Below, one piece after another: positions 34,425-43,796 of a DNA stretch of 64,000 bases; within the stretch, counting starts at the first letter, position 1; every line of letters begins with the position of its first letter. A program made the translations under genes and the position numbers. Source of the DNA: Halegenticoccus tardaugens (GTDB taxonomy: Archaea > Halobacteriota > Halobacteria > Halobacteriales > Haloferacaceae). The stretch is from assembly GCF_004116405.1 (NCBI RefSeq), contig NZ_SDIC01000002.1, forward strand, positions 496,001-560,000. The letters run 5' to 3'. The notes below the pieces were generated by a model. That model saw only the letters and a list, made by a program, of their open reading frames with translations. It was not told the DNA's origin and did not search any database.

Positions 34425-34760
34425 CTGGTTGGTCTCCGTGAGTATTTGACCCTGAGAACGTGACGAACGAATTGAGTTCTTCGAGAGACGACGGGGCTCA
34501 TAGGTGTGCCAGGTGTGAGGATATATACCGTCTGATCGTCGTATGCGTGCTCAATCGCGTGGTTCAACTCTGTGAGTGTCTTTCCATCCACCGCGTTGAG
34601 CACGTCCGGTCGGTCAAGAATGATCTCAGCTCACACGCCAGCGACTGATACGCGACATTGTCAAACGACGTCACGCCCTCGCTTCTGCCAACATTGGTAT
34701 TAATCTTCCTCGAGAAAGGTGGTCTTTGCAGCAGTCTCAGAGCTACGCCACACTCCGAAG
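34425..34760 (-). pseudogene. Possible decayed gene fragment between SDR and cupin genes
   Basis: The minus strand reads DNVAYQSLACELRSFLTDR and then, after an apparent frame change near 34600, LNAVDGKTLTELNHAIEHAYDD to about 34412. The text is protein-like in two frames, as in a frameshifted relic, but I do not recognise the family. Nothing else is seen here. Confidence 0.25.
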
Positions 34761-35138
34761 CTATTCGTCCGAGAGAGCGACGGTGCCATCGTGCTCTGGA
34801 TCTCGGATGACGATAGAAATGTGCCTGAACTCTTCAGTGTCAGTTGCGACGTGCCAGTGTGGTTCGTCTGGAGGGATCGAAACCCAGTCACCTTCGGAGA
34901 CGACGAATTCCTCGTCCACAGTGGCAACAATGCCTGTCCCGCTAGTTATATAGATCATCTGACAAACTGTGTGCTGGTGGATATTTGTTCGCTCCCTAGG
35001 GGCGAAGACGACTTCCCCAGTTGAAAGCACCTTATCGTCAAACGGTTCAGAGAAACCAGCCCGCTTGTGGGCCTGTGTTTCGAACACTGCACCTGTGCGA
35101 CGCTCGGTCTTGAGATTTGCTGCTCGCCTGATCTCCAT
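34761..35138 (-). CDS. Cupin-domain protein
   Basis: A 125-residue single-domain cupin. Motif 1 is HQHTVCQMIYITSGTG (metal His pair and later Glu/Thr), and motif 2 is GDWVSIPPDEPHWHVATD (His ligand). It would bind one metal ion in a small beta-barrel. Function could be a small dioxygenase, isomerase or sensor. It shares the intergenic region with the divergent MBL gene at 35272. Confidence 0.85.
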   Translation of the reverse strand: MEIRRAANLKTERRTGAVFETQAHKRAGFSEPFDDKVLSTGEVVFAPRERTNIHQHTVCQMIYITSGTGIVATVDEEFVVSEGDWVSIPPDEPHWHVATDTEEFRHISIVIRDPEHDGTVALSDE

Positions 35139-35271
35139 GCGCCGGGTAACTCATTCCATTGCCATATAGATAGTCAGTAGGTAGGACCTCACTTGAACGG
35201 ATCAGTCGTCGACGCGGCCTCCGGTCCAAGTTCGCTGAACTATTAAGACGTCGCTCGTCTTGGTGGCGGTC

Positions 35272-36111
35272 ATGAACGCAACCAACGACTGGTACGAGAT
35301 CCGAGTGCTCGATGATGGATGCTACGCCATCTGGGAACTCGATCGGTACGCAATGTATCTCGTTGAGGGCGACGAGGAGGCACTGCTGATCGATGCTGGA
35401 TGCGGGGTCGGTGATCTCCGCGGACTGGTCGACCAGCTGATCAACGTCCCGGTACGCCTGTTTCTTACCCACTCACACTGGGATCACATTGGCAATGCCG
35501 CCCAGTTCGATGATGTGTCGGCACACCCCCGCGAATGCACACCAGACGGGACGATCGCCGTCGATGGCGTCTCTGATGACCTCGCTCACCGTCCTACCCA
35601 AGCGATCGTCGGGTGGGAGAAAGAGCAAGACGTGACGTTCCCGGACGGGTTTACCCCCAGCGAGTATCGTATCCTCCCAAAGCGTGACGTTCAGCCTGCC
35701 TACGCAGGTGATATTGTTGACCTCGGCAATCGGCAACTTGAATTGCTCGCGCTAGCCGGCCATTCGTCGGGCCAACTCGGTGTTCTCGACCGGGATCGGG
35801 GCCTGCTCTACGGTGCAGACGTGATCGGTAATGATCGGCGGCTCCTTGCCCACTTTGGTACCGCGTGTCTCCCTGAGTACCTCGGATCGATGCAGCGTGT
35901 CCGCGATCTCCACGAGGCTGGAGCATTTGGTAGGCTCGTTACCGGACACAACCGACCTATGGGGAAACGTGATCTGTCGGTGCTTCAGCCGATGGTTGGT
36001 GGATTGGAAGCGGTCGTAAACGGCGATGTGAGTGGTGACCGGGTAGACACACGGTATGGGTCAGCGCGCGAATTTGCATTCGCGGAGTTCTCCATTGTCA
36101 CTCGTGACTGA
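35272..36111 (+). CDS. MBL-fold metallo-hydrolase
   Basis: 279 residues from the ATG at 35272; a TTG 12 nt upstream is rejected because TATA AACTATTAAG lies about 30 nt before the ATG. The metal motif is THSHWDH (H67, H69, D71, H72), with LAGHSSGQLGV and YGADVIG downstream ligands. The N-terminal DGCYAIWELDRYAMYLVEG is the usual first sheet. It overlaps the end of the convergent SnoaL-like gene by 14 nt. Confidence 0.87.
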   Translation: MNATNDWYEIRVLDDGCYAIWELDRYAMYLVEGDEEALLIDAGCGVGDLRGLVDQLINVPVRLFLTHSHWDHIGNAAQFDDVSAHPRECTPDGTIAVDGVSDDLAHRPTQAIVGWEKEQDVTFPDGFTPSEYRILPKRDVQPAYAGDIVDLGNRQLELLALAGHSSGQLGVLDRDRGLLYGADVIGNDRRLLAHFGTACLPEYLGSMQRVRDLHEAGAFGRLVTGHNRPMGKRDLSVLQPMVGGLEAVVNGDVSGDRVDTRYGSAREFAFAEFSIVTRD

Positions 36112-36472
36112 CTGCGTGGGAATGGCCGCGGTAGACACAATACCGGGTGATAAGGTTCTCATCAGAAATAAAGTCAAACTCGCCGACAACTTGGCGGGAA
36201 AACGGACCTGACGATGATTTTCCACGAACCTCGACGGTACAGAGCGTGGCGGTGTCGCCGTGATATCGCTGCTGGATGCGGTGATCAGTGTGTGCCACCG
36301 ATCGCTCTTGCTCATAGTATTCACGGACGGCGCCTCCTCCTATGAGGAGGCCCTGACCAGGCCGCACATGGTGCGCATCGTCGCTGAAGAGCTGCTCAAA
36401 AGCGTCGTAGTTCTCTTGGTCGACCGCCCGGTAGTACGCGTCGATAAGTCGGTCGCGATTGTCAACGTTCAT
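36098..36472 (-). CDS. SnoaL-like/NTF2-fold protein
   Basis: The 124-residue protein opens with a helix DAYYRAVDQENYDAFEQLF and DDAHHVRPGQGLLIGGGAVREYYEQE, a pattern of SnoaL-like domains (cone-shaped alpha+beta barrel). Strands TATLCTVEVRG and VVGEFDFISDENLITRYCVYRG close the cavity. The fold hosts small cyclases, isomerases and ketosteroid-type reactions. It converges with the MBL gene and follows the flavin reductase gene by 39 nt, likely one unit. Confidence 0.8.
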   Translation of the reverse strand: MNVDNRDRLIDAYYRAVDQENYDAFEQLFSDDAHHVRPGQGLLIGGGAVREYYEQERSVAHTDHRIQQRYHGDTATLCTVEVRGKSSSGPFSRQVVGEFDFISDENLITRYCVYRGHSHAVSHE

Positions 36473-36511
36473 ACTTCGTTAAAGGAGTGGTGTGGTGTAA
36501 TCGTTTCCCGA

Positions 36512-37105
36512 TCAATAGTTGCGCGTTAATTCGAGCCGATCGACGGCTGTGTAGTAGGGCCCTCCGAGGCGACCGACGACGTCGAGCTTCTTCATGTCAA
36601 TCTTACCGTCGGTTAGTACGTCTTCAGAGATGTGGAAATACTCGACCTCGCCGAGAACCATCAACTTATCGTAGATCTCAATGGAGTCGTAGAGGTTGCA
36701 CTCCATGCTTACGACGGCGTCGGCCACCCGTGGCGGTGACACCCGCCTGCTCTTCGCTCGTTCAACCTCAGCGAAGTCGAACTCGCTCTCCTCTGGCGGA
36801 AGTGTTGCCGATGTCTGGTCCATCTGCCGTGCTAGTTGCTCGGTGACGACATTGACAACGAATTCACCCGTGTTCAGGGCATTTCGCGCCGAGTCTTTTA
36901 ACTCGCCATTCTCCCGGTATTGGGCGTTGAAGAGTACAACCGGGTGCGACGAGGAGACGTAGTTGTAGGAGCTGTACGGCGCAAGATTGTCGACACCGTC
37001 TTCGCTCACGGTACTTACCCAAGCAATGGGCCGTGGGGTCACCGCGGACTTGATAATGCGACCGTTCTCGCGGAGAGTAAGTTCCTCAACATCGAATTCT
37101 TCCAT
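36512..37105 (-). CDS. Flavin reductase family protein (FMN-binding split barrel)
   Basis: A 197-residue protein with the flavin-reductase-like signatures SAVTPRPIAWVSTVSEDGVDNLAPYSSYN, VVLFNAQYRENGELKDSARN and EFVVNVVTEQLARQMD. The fold supplies reduced FMN to a partner monooxygenase or reduces a flavin directly. An LLM oxidoreductase (49892) lies in the island and could use it (inference). It is followed by the SnoaL-like gene. Confidence 0.87.
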   Translation of the reverse strand: MEEFDVEELTLRENGRIIKSAVTPRPIAWVSTVSEDGVDNLAPYSSYNYVSSSHPVVLFNAQYRENGELKDSARNALNTGEFVVNVVTEQLARQMDQTSATLPPEESEFDFAEVERAKSRRVSPPRVADAVVSMECNLYDSIEIYDKLMVLGEVEYFHISEDVLTDGKIDMKKLDVVGRLGGPYYTAVDRLELTRNY

Positions 37106-37239
37106 TTCTACTGAGGATGGACGCGGCGGCTATATGTACGTTTAGGTGGTCAGTCCCCAAGACTCTCAATATGTGCCGGCTCTAGTGTACCCCTTGTAAA
37201 CCGAGGAGGATGAAGGAATTTTGTCGGCGGAAACGCCGG

Positions 37240-39351
37240 CTATGCCTTCTCACCGATGGGGGAAACCGCCCGATTGCGGAATATCTGCAAGAAGAAGATG
37301 GCCAAAATCACGGCAAATGCGGTGACTCGAAGGCCGTATAGTTGCATATTAGGCAGTGGAAGCGCCGTTCCGAGGCTTGCCACGACTGAGCAAACCACGA
37401 GGACGACCCGTTGCACAAGTGAAAGACTGCCGAAAAAATAGTCGATGCTGGCCGCAGAGAGTGCGAGGAGCGATACAAACAAAATGACGAAATTGATTGC
37501 TGTCAGCGGAAACTCCCAGTAGAGGATATCTGGATTGATGACGAACAGGTAGGGGAGAATGAAAAGCGGGATTCCGATGAGGACCGATTTATAGCAAGTT
37601 CTAAAGAAGTTCGCTCCACTAATTTCTGCAGTGATAATATTAGCGATAGCGACAGGGGGTGTGAGCGCTGAGAGGACTGCGAAGTAGAGGACGTACAGGT
37701 GGGCAGTTTCAACACGAACACCGAGATCAGTCAGTGCTGGAGCAATTAGTAGCACAGCAACAATGTAGGCCCCAGTAGTCGGCATGCCGAGTCCGAAGAG
37801 GATGGCCGCCAGCATCGCAAGCGGCAGCAACAATAGCAGCATGCCTCCCGAGAGTGCGACAAGCTGTTGGGTGAGTGTGGTAGTAAATCCAGTGACGCTG
37901 AGTACCTCAACAAACAGGCCCATCAAGGCCGCAGCCATGGCGATGCCGGCAGCGTTCTGCGAGCCAAGCCGCATCCCTTCTGCGGTATCTGCAACGAACT
38001 CGACGAACGCTTTGCGGTATTCGTCGGCGAAGTACATCTTGTGAAACAGCCCAGACACGATAGCGGCACCAATTGCCAAGACGCCGGCATACAGAGCTCC
38101 ATACCGAAGGAAGACCAATGTATAAACGAGAACCCCGACAGGGAACCACAAGTAGATGCCGCGGATGAGCGTGTTCAGGATCGAGGACGACTCTTTGGTA
38201 GCCTGAGTGATATCTGCCAAATTGATTTTATTTGAAGATCCAATGGAGACCTCGTTTAGCCAGTCGTCAGTGTCTGCTCTGCTCGCGTCACTGTCGGATG
38301 GTTGATCAATATCACCTTCGAATATCGCCTCGGCGTTCGCCCCCTCCTTATCGGTGATGAAGTAAACGGCTGTGGCGACGGTGAAGTAAAACAGAAGCGC
38401 GGGAAACAGACCAATGGTGATGACGTGAAGATAGCTTGTTCCTGTGATTTCCGCCATTAAAAATGCGGACGCTCCCATGATTGGCGGCATAATCTGTCCG
38501 CCGCTAGATGCGACTGCCTCGACCGCAGCGGCCGTATCCTTCTTAATCCCCTGCTCCTTCATTAGGGGAATTGTGAGCGCACCGGTCGTTGCGGCGTTGG
38601 CGGCTGCGCTTCCATTGACCGAACCCATACCGAGACTTGAGATAACGGCTGTCTGTGTGATCCCTGATTTCATTCGCTTGCCAACACGGGCGCCGAGCCG
38701 GATAAAATACTCAAGTGCGCCGTAGGCTTCGAGAAAGCCAGCGAAGAGGATGTAGATCAGGATATACGTCGCGGCGACCTCAAAGATGATGTCGTATAGT
38801 CCGGAGAACTGTACGGTGAGCGCGGCGATGAGCGACCGAAGGTCAAGCGACGAAGATTGGAAGATGCCAGGCCAGTAGCTCGCAGTCAAAGCATAAAAGA
38901 TGCCAAAGAAGCCGACCAATACAAGTACCCAGCCGAATGTTCGTCGAGAAAGGTCAAATACTAGAAACAAGAGTATGAATCCCACCAGTATGTCGATATC
39001 GGTGAAGATGCCAAGGCTCTCGATGTAGAGTCGCTGGTAGTTGGTGTACATGTAGACAGAAGCGACGACCGCAGCCACGAGTTCAACTGGGATGAGGCCG
39101 TAGTTGTCGAGTACTGTGAGCAGTCCATCATCGCGAGAAATTCTAGGGTTGAATGAATAGATTGCTGCTACGCACATCATGAGCCCCAAGCTGATGACAA
39201 GATGGAGGTTCATTTGTAGGGCGTACGTGTAGGCGAACCAGATGTGGTATATCGCTGTGATTATTCCGACTAGAAGAAGCGCCCAGTACTTGACCACAAC
39301 TAGGCGTTCCTCGGAGGAAGTACTCGCTAAGCCTGTCACAGAGTTCAGCAT
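37240..39351 (-). CDS. TRAP transporter permease, fused DctQM type
   Basis: A 703-residue membrane protein with roughly sixteen to eighteen hydrophobic segments. An N-terminal small-subunit-like region precedes the DctM-like large region with SLGMGSVNGSAAANAATTGALTIPLM, GGQIMPPIMGASAF and GMPTTGAYIV. This fused permease accompanies TAXI-type binding proteins in archaea, importing carboxylates such as dicarboxylates or glutamate with Na+. The matching binding-protein gene (39963-41075) is on the same strand, separated by the USP pseudogene on the other strand. Confidence 0.92.
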   Translation of the reverse strand: MLNSVTGLASTSSEERLVVVKYWALLLVGIITAIYHIWFAYTYALQMNLHLVISLGLMMCVAAIYSFNPRISRDDGLLTVLDNYGLIPVELVAAVVASVYMYTNYQRLYIESLGIFTDIDILVGFILLFLVFDLSRRTFGWVLVLVGFFGIFYALTASYWPGIFQSSSLDLRSLIAALTVQFSGLYDIIFEVAATYILIYILFAGFLEAYGALEYFIRLGARVGKRMKSGITQTAVISSLGMGSVNGSAAANAATTGALTIPLMKEQGIKKDTAAAVEAVASSGGQIMPPIMGASAFLMAEITGTSYLHVITIGLFPALLFYFTVATAVYFITDKEGANAEAIFEGDIDQPSDSDASRADTDDWLNEVSIGSSNKINLADITQATKESSSILNTLIRGIYLWFPVGVLVYTLVFLRYGALYAGVLAIGAAIVSGLFHKMYFADEYRKAFVEFVADTAEGMRLGSQNAAGIAMAAALMGLFVEVLSVTGFTTTLTQQLVALSGGMLLLLLPLAMLAAILFGLGMPTTGAYIVAVLLIAPALTDLGVRVETAHLYVLYFAVLSALTPPVAIANIITAEISGANFFRTCYKSVLIGIPLFILPYLFVINPDILYWEFPLTAINFVILFVSLLALSAASIDYFFGSLSLVQRVVLVVCSVVASLGTALPLPNMQLYGLRVTAFAVILAIFFLQIFRNRAVSPIGEKA

Positions 39352-39503
39352 GAAGTTGGATAGTGTGCCGTATGATCATTAACGTTCTGGTGGATGTCAA
39401 CATACAACATGAACGCCGACCTCGTGGAGCACCGATTCTACTAACCACCAAAATTGGTCGTTCCGTACACAGATTTATCCCATTCGAACCGCTCACTCCC
39501 CCA

Positions 39504-39911
39504 ATGGACGTTATTGACGGTAGACGGGAGTGAACGGGCCAAAAAGATACTCCGAGAGGCTGACCGCCTGGCCAATGCCTTCAACGACGAACTGCATGTC
39601 GTCCACGTTATCGCGTACGACGATACTGACCTTGATATCGGCGTAACCTCGACGGCAACCGGTGAACGGCTGATCGACATTGCGGTCCAGCAGGTCCAGG
39701 ACATCGTGGGCGACACGATCTCCGAGTATAAGGCGGTCGGCCTTGTCGGCAAGGATGTGAAGGTGGAACTGAATGATTACTTGGAGGGAAAAGATGTACG
39801 GTACGCCGTCATTGGCGGACGCCGTGTTCATCAGTTGGAAAGGCACTTCTCGGAAGTACCACGCAGTCGATTCTGTTGAGTGCTCGGACCCCGGTCGTCA
39901 TCGTGGTGTGA
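39504..39911 (+). pseudogene. Universal stress protein (UspA) pseudogene, two frameshifts
   Basis: The middle frame encodes a normal UspA body (LLTVDGSERAKKILREADRL, then ELHVVHVIAYDD, and VRYAVIGGRR). At about 39826-39827 one base is missing. Joining the frames restores SSVGKALLGSTTQSILLSA and TPVVIVV with its stop at 39909-39911, the classic G-x9-G-S/T ATP-binding C-terminus. At the 5' end the only ATG (39504) is out of frame, so the start also carries an indel. TRAP genes often sit beside a USP gene, so the loss is recent and local. Confidence 0.85.
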
Positions 39912-39962
39912 CTGTTCGGGAAGAACTCTTTCTCGAATATCATCGAATGTGGGCTGGATAGG

Positions 39963-41075
39963 TTAGTTCGAGAACTCGGAATTCTCAAAGTCTTTGAGAG
40001 TTGCAAAGCTATCGTCCCAGACATTCTCCTCCTTCATCCACTTCTCGGAACCAGGGTGGACAGGAACCGAGGGATCCTTGACTAACCAGGCGGTAGCAAA
40101 TTCGGGACCGAAGGGCTCAAGAGCGCTGTGATAATCACGGACCTCTTTCTTATTATCCATCAAGGTCTTTACGAATTCGTAGGTAGCTTCCTTTGGGTGA
40201 TCCGGGGTGAAATATGTGCTGTACCCCGTGGAAAGAGCAGGGAACTCCTCGTAGGAGAGGTCATTGCTGAACCCTTCAGCAGAGATCGTGGCGTACGATA
40301 GCGGTGTATTGTAGTTCTCGACTGCCTGCTTATCCCATGGCCACCTGATTACGTCGATTTCGTTGGTTGAGTCGAGATCTTGGACGTAACCAAGCAGGCC
40401 ATCCTGGTTGACGGTCAGTGACATGGCGATGTCGATGCGGCCTTCCCGCATCGCTGCTGGCATGTCGCCAAAGTCCATATTCTTGAGATTGTAATCATTT
40501 GGACCTCCAGCTCCAGCGATCTTGAAGCCGGTTTGTGCAACCGAATACCCACTGGCACCTGGCGGACCCCATGTCATCGAAACGTCCGAGGGAATGTCAT
40601 TAACCGTCTCGACGTCGCTCAGCTTGTCGCCCTTTCGCTTGAACATTATAATGTCGACGGTCATCCATGAAATAGATTGACATAGCGTGGTCTCCAGTTT
40701 TGGGTTCGTATATGGGTCCAATCCGCGGTTTCCACGCCAACCGTTCATATCGGTGCTTTGTCCGATATCAATTTGTCCTTCGGACATCATTTGTGGATTT
40801 GCGGTTGTTCCGGGCGTTGTCCGTGGATTGACCGAGACCATATCGGAATGTTTGTCGAGGACGGAGCTAAACGCGACACCGACCGCATGCGTACCCGTTT
40901 CCTCGCCTGAGGTACCGAGTGTCCACGAGTATGTACCATCGCCACCGCTTCCATTGCCACCGTCACCTCCACCGCCCCCATTGCCACCGCCTGTACATCC
41001 AGCTATTCCCAATACCCCAGCAGCTCCTACCGTCTGGAGCACATTTCTGCGGCTAATCCGCTCTTTCGAAGGCAT
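39963..41075 (-). CDS. TAXI-family TRAP solute-binding lipoprotein
   Basis: 370 residues from the ATG at 41075 (a GTG 21 nt upstream is less likely). It has a twin-arginine-like segment (RISRRNVLQTVGAAG) and lipobox (GIAGC), followed by a long glycine-rich linker anchoring it to the outer membrane face. The mature part is TAXI-type (TGTHAVGVAFSSVLDKH, then GQIDIGQSTDMNG). It binds a carboxylate and feeds the fused permease encoded downstream. Both genes probably belong to one transcription direction, but the USP pseudogene lies between them. Confidence 0.9.
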   Translation of the reverse strand: MPSKERISRRNVLQTVGAAGVLGIAGCTGGGNGGGGGDGGNGSGGDGTYSWTLGTSGEETGTHAVGVAFSSVLDKHSDMVSVNPRTTPGTTANPQMMSEGQIDIGQSTDMNGWRGNRGLDPYTNPKLETTLCQSISWMTVDIIMFKRKGDKLSDVETVNDIPSDVSMTWGPPGASGYSVAQTGFKIAGAGGPNDYNLKNMDFGDMPAAMREGRIDIAMSLTVNQDGLLGYVQDLDSTNEIDVIRWPWDKQAVENYNTPLSYATISAEGFSNDLSYEEFPALSTGYSTYFTPDHPKEATYEFVKTLMDNKKEVRDYHSALEPFGPEFATAWLVKDPSVPVHPGSEKWMKEENVWDDSFATLKDFENSEFSN

Positions 41076-41171
41076 ACGAATGCGTGTGATTCCCACACAA
41101 ACATATAGCTTTCTATTGCTTCCTTTTCTTTTTTGGGGAGCGGGTGTGAAACTATACAGTGGACCTGAAAG

Positions 41172-42149
41172 TCACGGCTTAATCATGAGCTTTCCGACGA
41201 AGCTGTCCTCCATAACCGCCCGGTGGGTCTCGCCGACCCCGTCAAGATTGTAGGTTCGAGCGACTTCGATGGTAAGGGCGTCACGTTCGAGGAGGCGGGC
41301 GACCTTCCTAAGTACTGTCGTCATTTGGGATAGCTCCCCCGACACCGCAAGATTCGACATACTCATCGTTGAGACGGTGAGTTCCTTTCCTCGCGCAACC
41401 GCGGAGTCGGCAATAGTAGCGGACCCTCCACCGTAAATAACAACAGATCCGCCAAAGGCGGCGACATCTACGTCCAACTGGAAGTATTCATGGACTCGAT
41501 GGTCGAACACTACATCCACACCGGCTGGCGCTTGGTCACGGACCGCCTCGGTTAAGTCACCGCGGCCGTAATCAAATACGACGTCGGCGCCCAGCTCCCG
41601 CACAATATCCCGGTGAGACTGAGTACCCGCCGTCGAGATGACTGTTGCACCGACTTCGGCAGCAAGTTGCACCGCGACGTGGCCGACACCGCCGCTGCCC
41701 CCGTGAATAAGACAGGTGTTTGCTGGATCGAGACTCGCGTGATCGAGTAACCCTCGCCAGGCCGTCACGCCGACAAGCGCGGCGCCCGCGCCTGTTTCGA
41801 AGGAGACTCCCTCAGGAAGCGGAGCGATGATATCCACGGGAACGGTGACGAACTCTGCGGCAGATCCCTGGTGAAAGCGTTCTGTGTGGAGGCCCGTTCC
41901 AAATACTCGGTCACCCACTGAGTACTCCGAAACGTCATCACCGACCTCTGCGACTACGCCAGCGAAATCCGAGCCAGTAATCTGGGGAAGAGGATTTGAA
42001 CTCCCGCGACGGCGCTTGGCATCAACGGGATTAATGCTGGCTGCTCTGATCTCAACGAGGAGTTCCCCGTTACTGGGTGCTTGCTTTTCGACGTCTTCGA
42101 CCCGAAGAACCGAGGGATCACCGAACTCGTGGTAACGTACAGCACGCAT
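41172..42149 (-). CDS. MDR-family NAD(P)H:quinone oxidoreductase
   Basis: A 325-residue zinc-less medium-chain reductase. It starts MRAVRYHEFGDPSVLRVEDV, with the NAD(P) loop GGSGGVGHVAVQLAA (about 150-164) and the VVFDYGRGDL strand after. No zinc-site Cys/His pattern is seen, matching quinone oxidoreductase/crotonyl-CoA-reductase-like members. It reduces enones or quinones with NADPH. TATA GATATAAGC (minus strand, 42172-42182) at about 27 nt supports the ATG at 42149. It is divergent from the aldehyde dehydrogenase gene. Confidence 0.9.
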   Translation of the reverse strand: MRAVRYHEFGDPSVLRVEDVEKQAPSNGELLVEIRAASINPVDAKRRRGSSNPLPQITGSDFAGVVAEVGDDVSEYSVGDRVFGTGLHTERFHQGSAAEFVTVPVDIIAPLPEGVSFETGAGAALVGVTAWRGLLDHASLDPANTCLIHGGSGGVGHVAVQLAAEVGATVISTAGTQSHRDIVRELGADVVFDYGRGDLTEAVRDQAPAGVDVVFDHRVHEYFQLDVDVAAFGGSVVIYGGGSATIADSAVARGKELTVSTMSMSNLAVSGELSQMTTVLRKVARLLERDALTIEVARTYNLDGVGETHRAVMEDSFVGKLMIKP

Positions 42150-42171
42150 GTCTGGGTGGTTCCACCAAATA

Positions 42172-42182
42172 CAGCTTATATC
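42172..42182 (-). promoter_or_regulatory. TATA element of the quinone oxidoreductase gene
   Basis: GATATAAGC on the minus strand lies about 27 nt before the ATG at 42149. It is in the 85-nt divergent region shared with the aldehyde dehydrogenase gene. Confidence 0.5.
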
Positions 42183-42234
42183 TATCGTTCAGGTCCCCGA
42201 AACCTACTTTGTTGTTGCATGCTCGCATACTCAT

Positions 42235-43683
42235 ATGGCCGACCAGTTCGAAGTGAGCGACACGTACGGACACTTTATCGACGGAGAGATGCAACCGGCT
42301 GACGGCGGGACGTTCGAAACGATCGATCCAGCAACGGAGGTCCCAATAGCTGAGGTAGCTGCCGGCAATGCTAATGATGTGGATGACGCCGTCGCAGACA
42401 GCATCGCAGCACTTGATGAGTGGCAGAAGATGCCTCCGGCAGAGCGTGGCCGGATCGTCAGTGCAATCGCTGAGGCGATTCAGGCCGATGAGGACCGACT
42501 CGCCTATATTGAAACCCTTGACAGCGGCAAACCGCTTTCCCAAGCGTTGACTGATGTCCGACGGTGTGCTCGTTACTTCGAATACTACGCCGGCGTAGCC
42601 GACAAAATTCATGGAGATTCCATTCCCCGGACGCGAGAGTACGTCGATTACACCGTTCGCGAACCACTCGGTGTGACAGCTCACATCGTTCCGTGGAACT
42701 TCCCTATTGGTATCCTCGGTCGCGGAATCGCCCCTGCGCTGGTCACCGGAAACGTCGCGATTGCCAAGCCCGCAGAGCAAACGCCGCTTACCGCGGTCGA
42801 AGTTGCGAAACTCGCTGTTGACGTAGGGCTCCCCCCTGGCGTATTGAACGTTATCACCGGGTTTGGTCCAGATGCGGGTGAACCACTGGTGACTCATCCT
42901 GATGTTGAGGGGATTACGTTCACTGGATCCGTTGAGACAGGCCGTCAGATAGCCAAGCAGGCAAGTGAAAAGCTAGCACACGTTCACCTCGAACTTGGGG
43001 GCAAGAACGCGAATGTCATCTTTCCCGACGCTGACCTTGACGACGCTATTGAAAACACAGTTCGGTCGATCTTCAGCCGAAATACGGGCCAAGTGTGTAC
43101 CTCCGGGTCGCGAGCCATCGTCCACCAGTCGATTCATGACGAGTTCATCGAACAGTTGGCTCGGCACACAGATGAGTTGACGATCGGCCCTGGGGTCGAA
43201 AATCCTGATGTGGGTCCGCTCGCCTCGGCAGCTCAATTCGAGAAGGTAACGAAGTATATCGACATCGGGCGAGCAGAGGCTAGCGATCCGGTCATCGGTG
43301 GGTCCATCCCTGATCGCAAAGGCTACTTCGTCGAACCGACCGTGTTCACCGACGTCAACCCTGAAGCACGCATCGCGCGAGAGGAGATTTTCGGACCGGT
43401 ACTGGTCGTCATTACCTTCAGTGACGAACGGGAGGCGCTCGCCATCGCCAACGAGAGCGACTATGGGCTCGTCGCAGGAGTCTTCACGTCAGACATCGGG
43501 AAAGCCCACCGGTTCGCCCGAGATGTTGATGCAGGCCAAGTGTACATCAATGAGTGGTTTGCCAGTGGCATTGAAACGCCCTTCGGCGGCTACAAGCAGA
43601 GTGGCCTTGGTCGGGCGAAGGGGCTTGAGGCACTCCGTGAATATACGCAGGTGAAGACCATCTGTGCGCGAATCGACGATTAG
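42235..43683 (+). CDS. NAD(P)-dependent aldehyde dehydrogenase
   Basis: 482 residues from the ATG at 42235; the frame extends upstream to 42148 but that part is not homologous. Catalytic residues are N155 (PWNF), E253 (LELGGK) and nucleophile C288 (NTGQVCTSGSR). It oxidises an aldehyde to its acid. It is close to betaine-aldehyde/vanillin-type ALDHs in sequence feel, but this cannot be resolved. It begins a plus-strand unit followed by two cupin genes. Confidence 0.92.
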   Translation: MADQFEVSDTYGHFIDGEMQPADGGTFETIDPATEVPIAEVAAGNANDVDDAVADSIAALDEWQKMPPAERGRIVSAIAEAIQADEDRLAYIETLDSGKPLSQALTDVRRCARYFEYYAGVADKIHGDSIPRTREYVDYTVREPLGVTAHIVPWNFPIGILGRGIAPALVTGNVAIAKPAEQTPLTAVEVAKLAVDVGLPPGVLNVITGFGPDAGEPLVTHPDVEGITFTGSVETGRQIAKQASEKLAHVHLELGGKNANVIFPDADLDDAIENTVRSIFSRNTGQVCTSGSRAIVHQSIHDEFIEQLARHTDELTIGPGVENPDVGPLASAAQFEKVTKYIDIGRAEASDPVIGGSIPDRKGYFVEPTVFTDVNPEARIAREEIFGPVLVVITFSDEREALAIANESDYGLVAGVFTSDIGKAHRFARDVDAGQVYINEWFASGIETPFGGYKQSGLGRAKGLEALREYTQVKTICARIDD

Positions 43684-43761
43684 ACAGTGGACGTCTGCAA
43701 CTTCGAATCGATTTTAGCCTGATCTTTCAAAGTTATCATCCATTCGGCTGGTTTGAGTACC

Positions 43762-43770
43762 TTTATAATA
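43762..43770 (+). promoter_or_regulatory. TATA element of the first plus-strand cupin
   Basis: TTTATAATA is centred about 31 nt before the ATG at 43797, giving a leaderless or nearly leaderless mRNA separate from the aldehyde dehydrogenase. Confidence 0.5.
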
Positions 43771-43796
43771 GATCCTGAAGATTGTGAACTCGTCGC

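Noticed and set aside
39454..39879. USP frame taken as an intact gene from a TTG start
   Set aside because: Restored C-terminal motifs exist in another frame, and no proper start is present in this frame; called a pseudogene.
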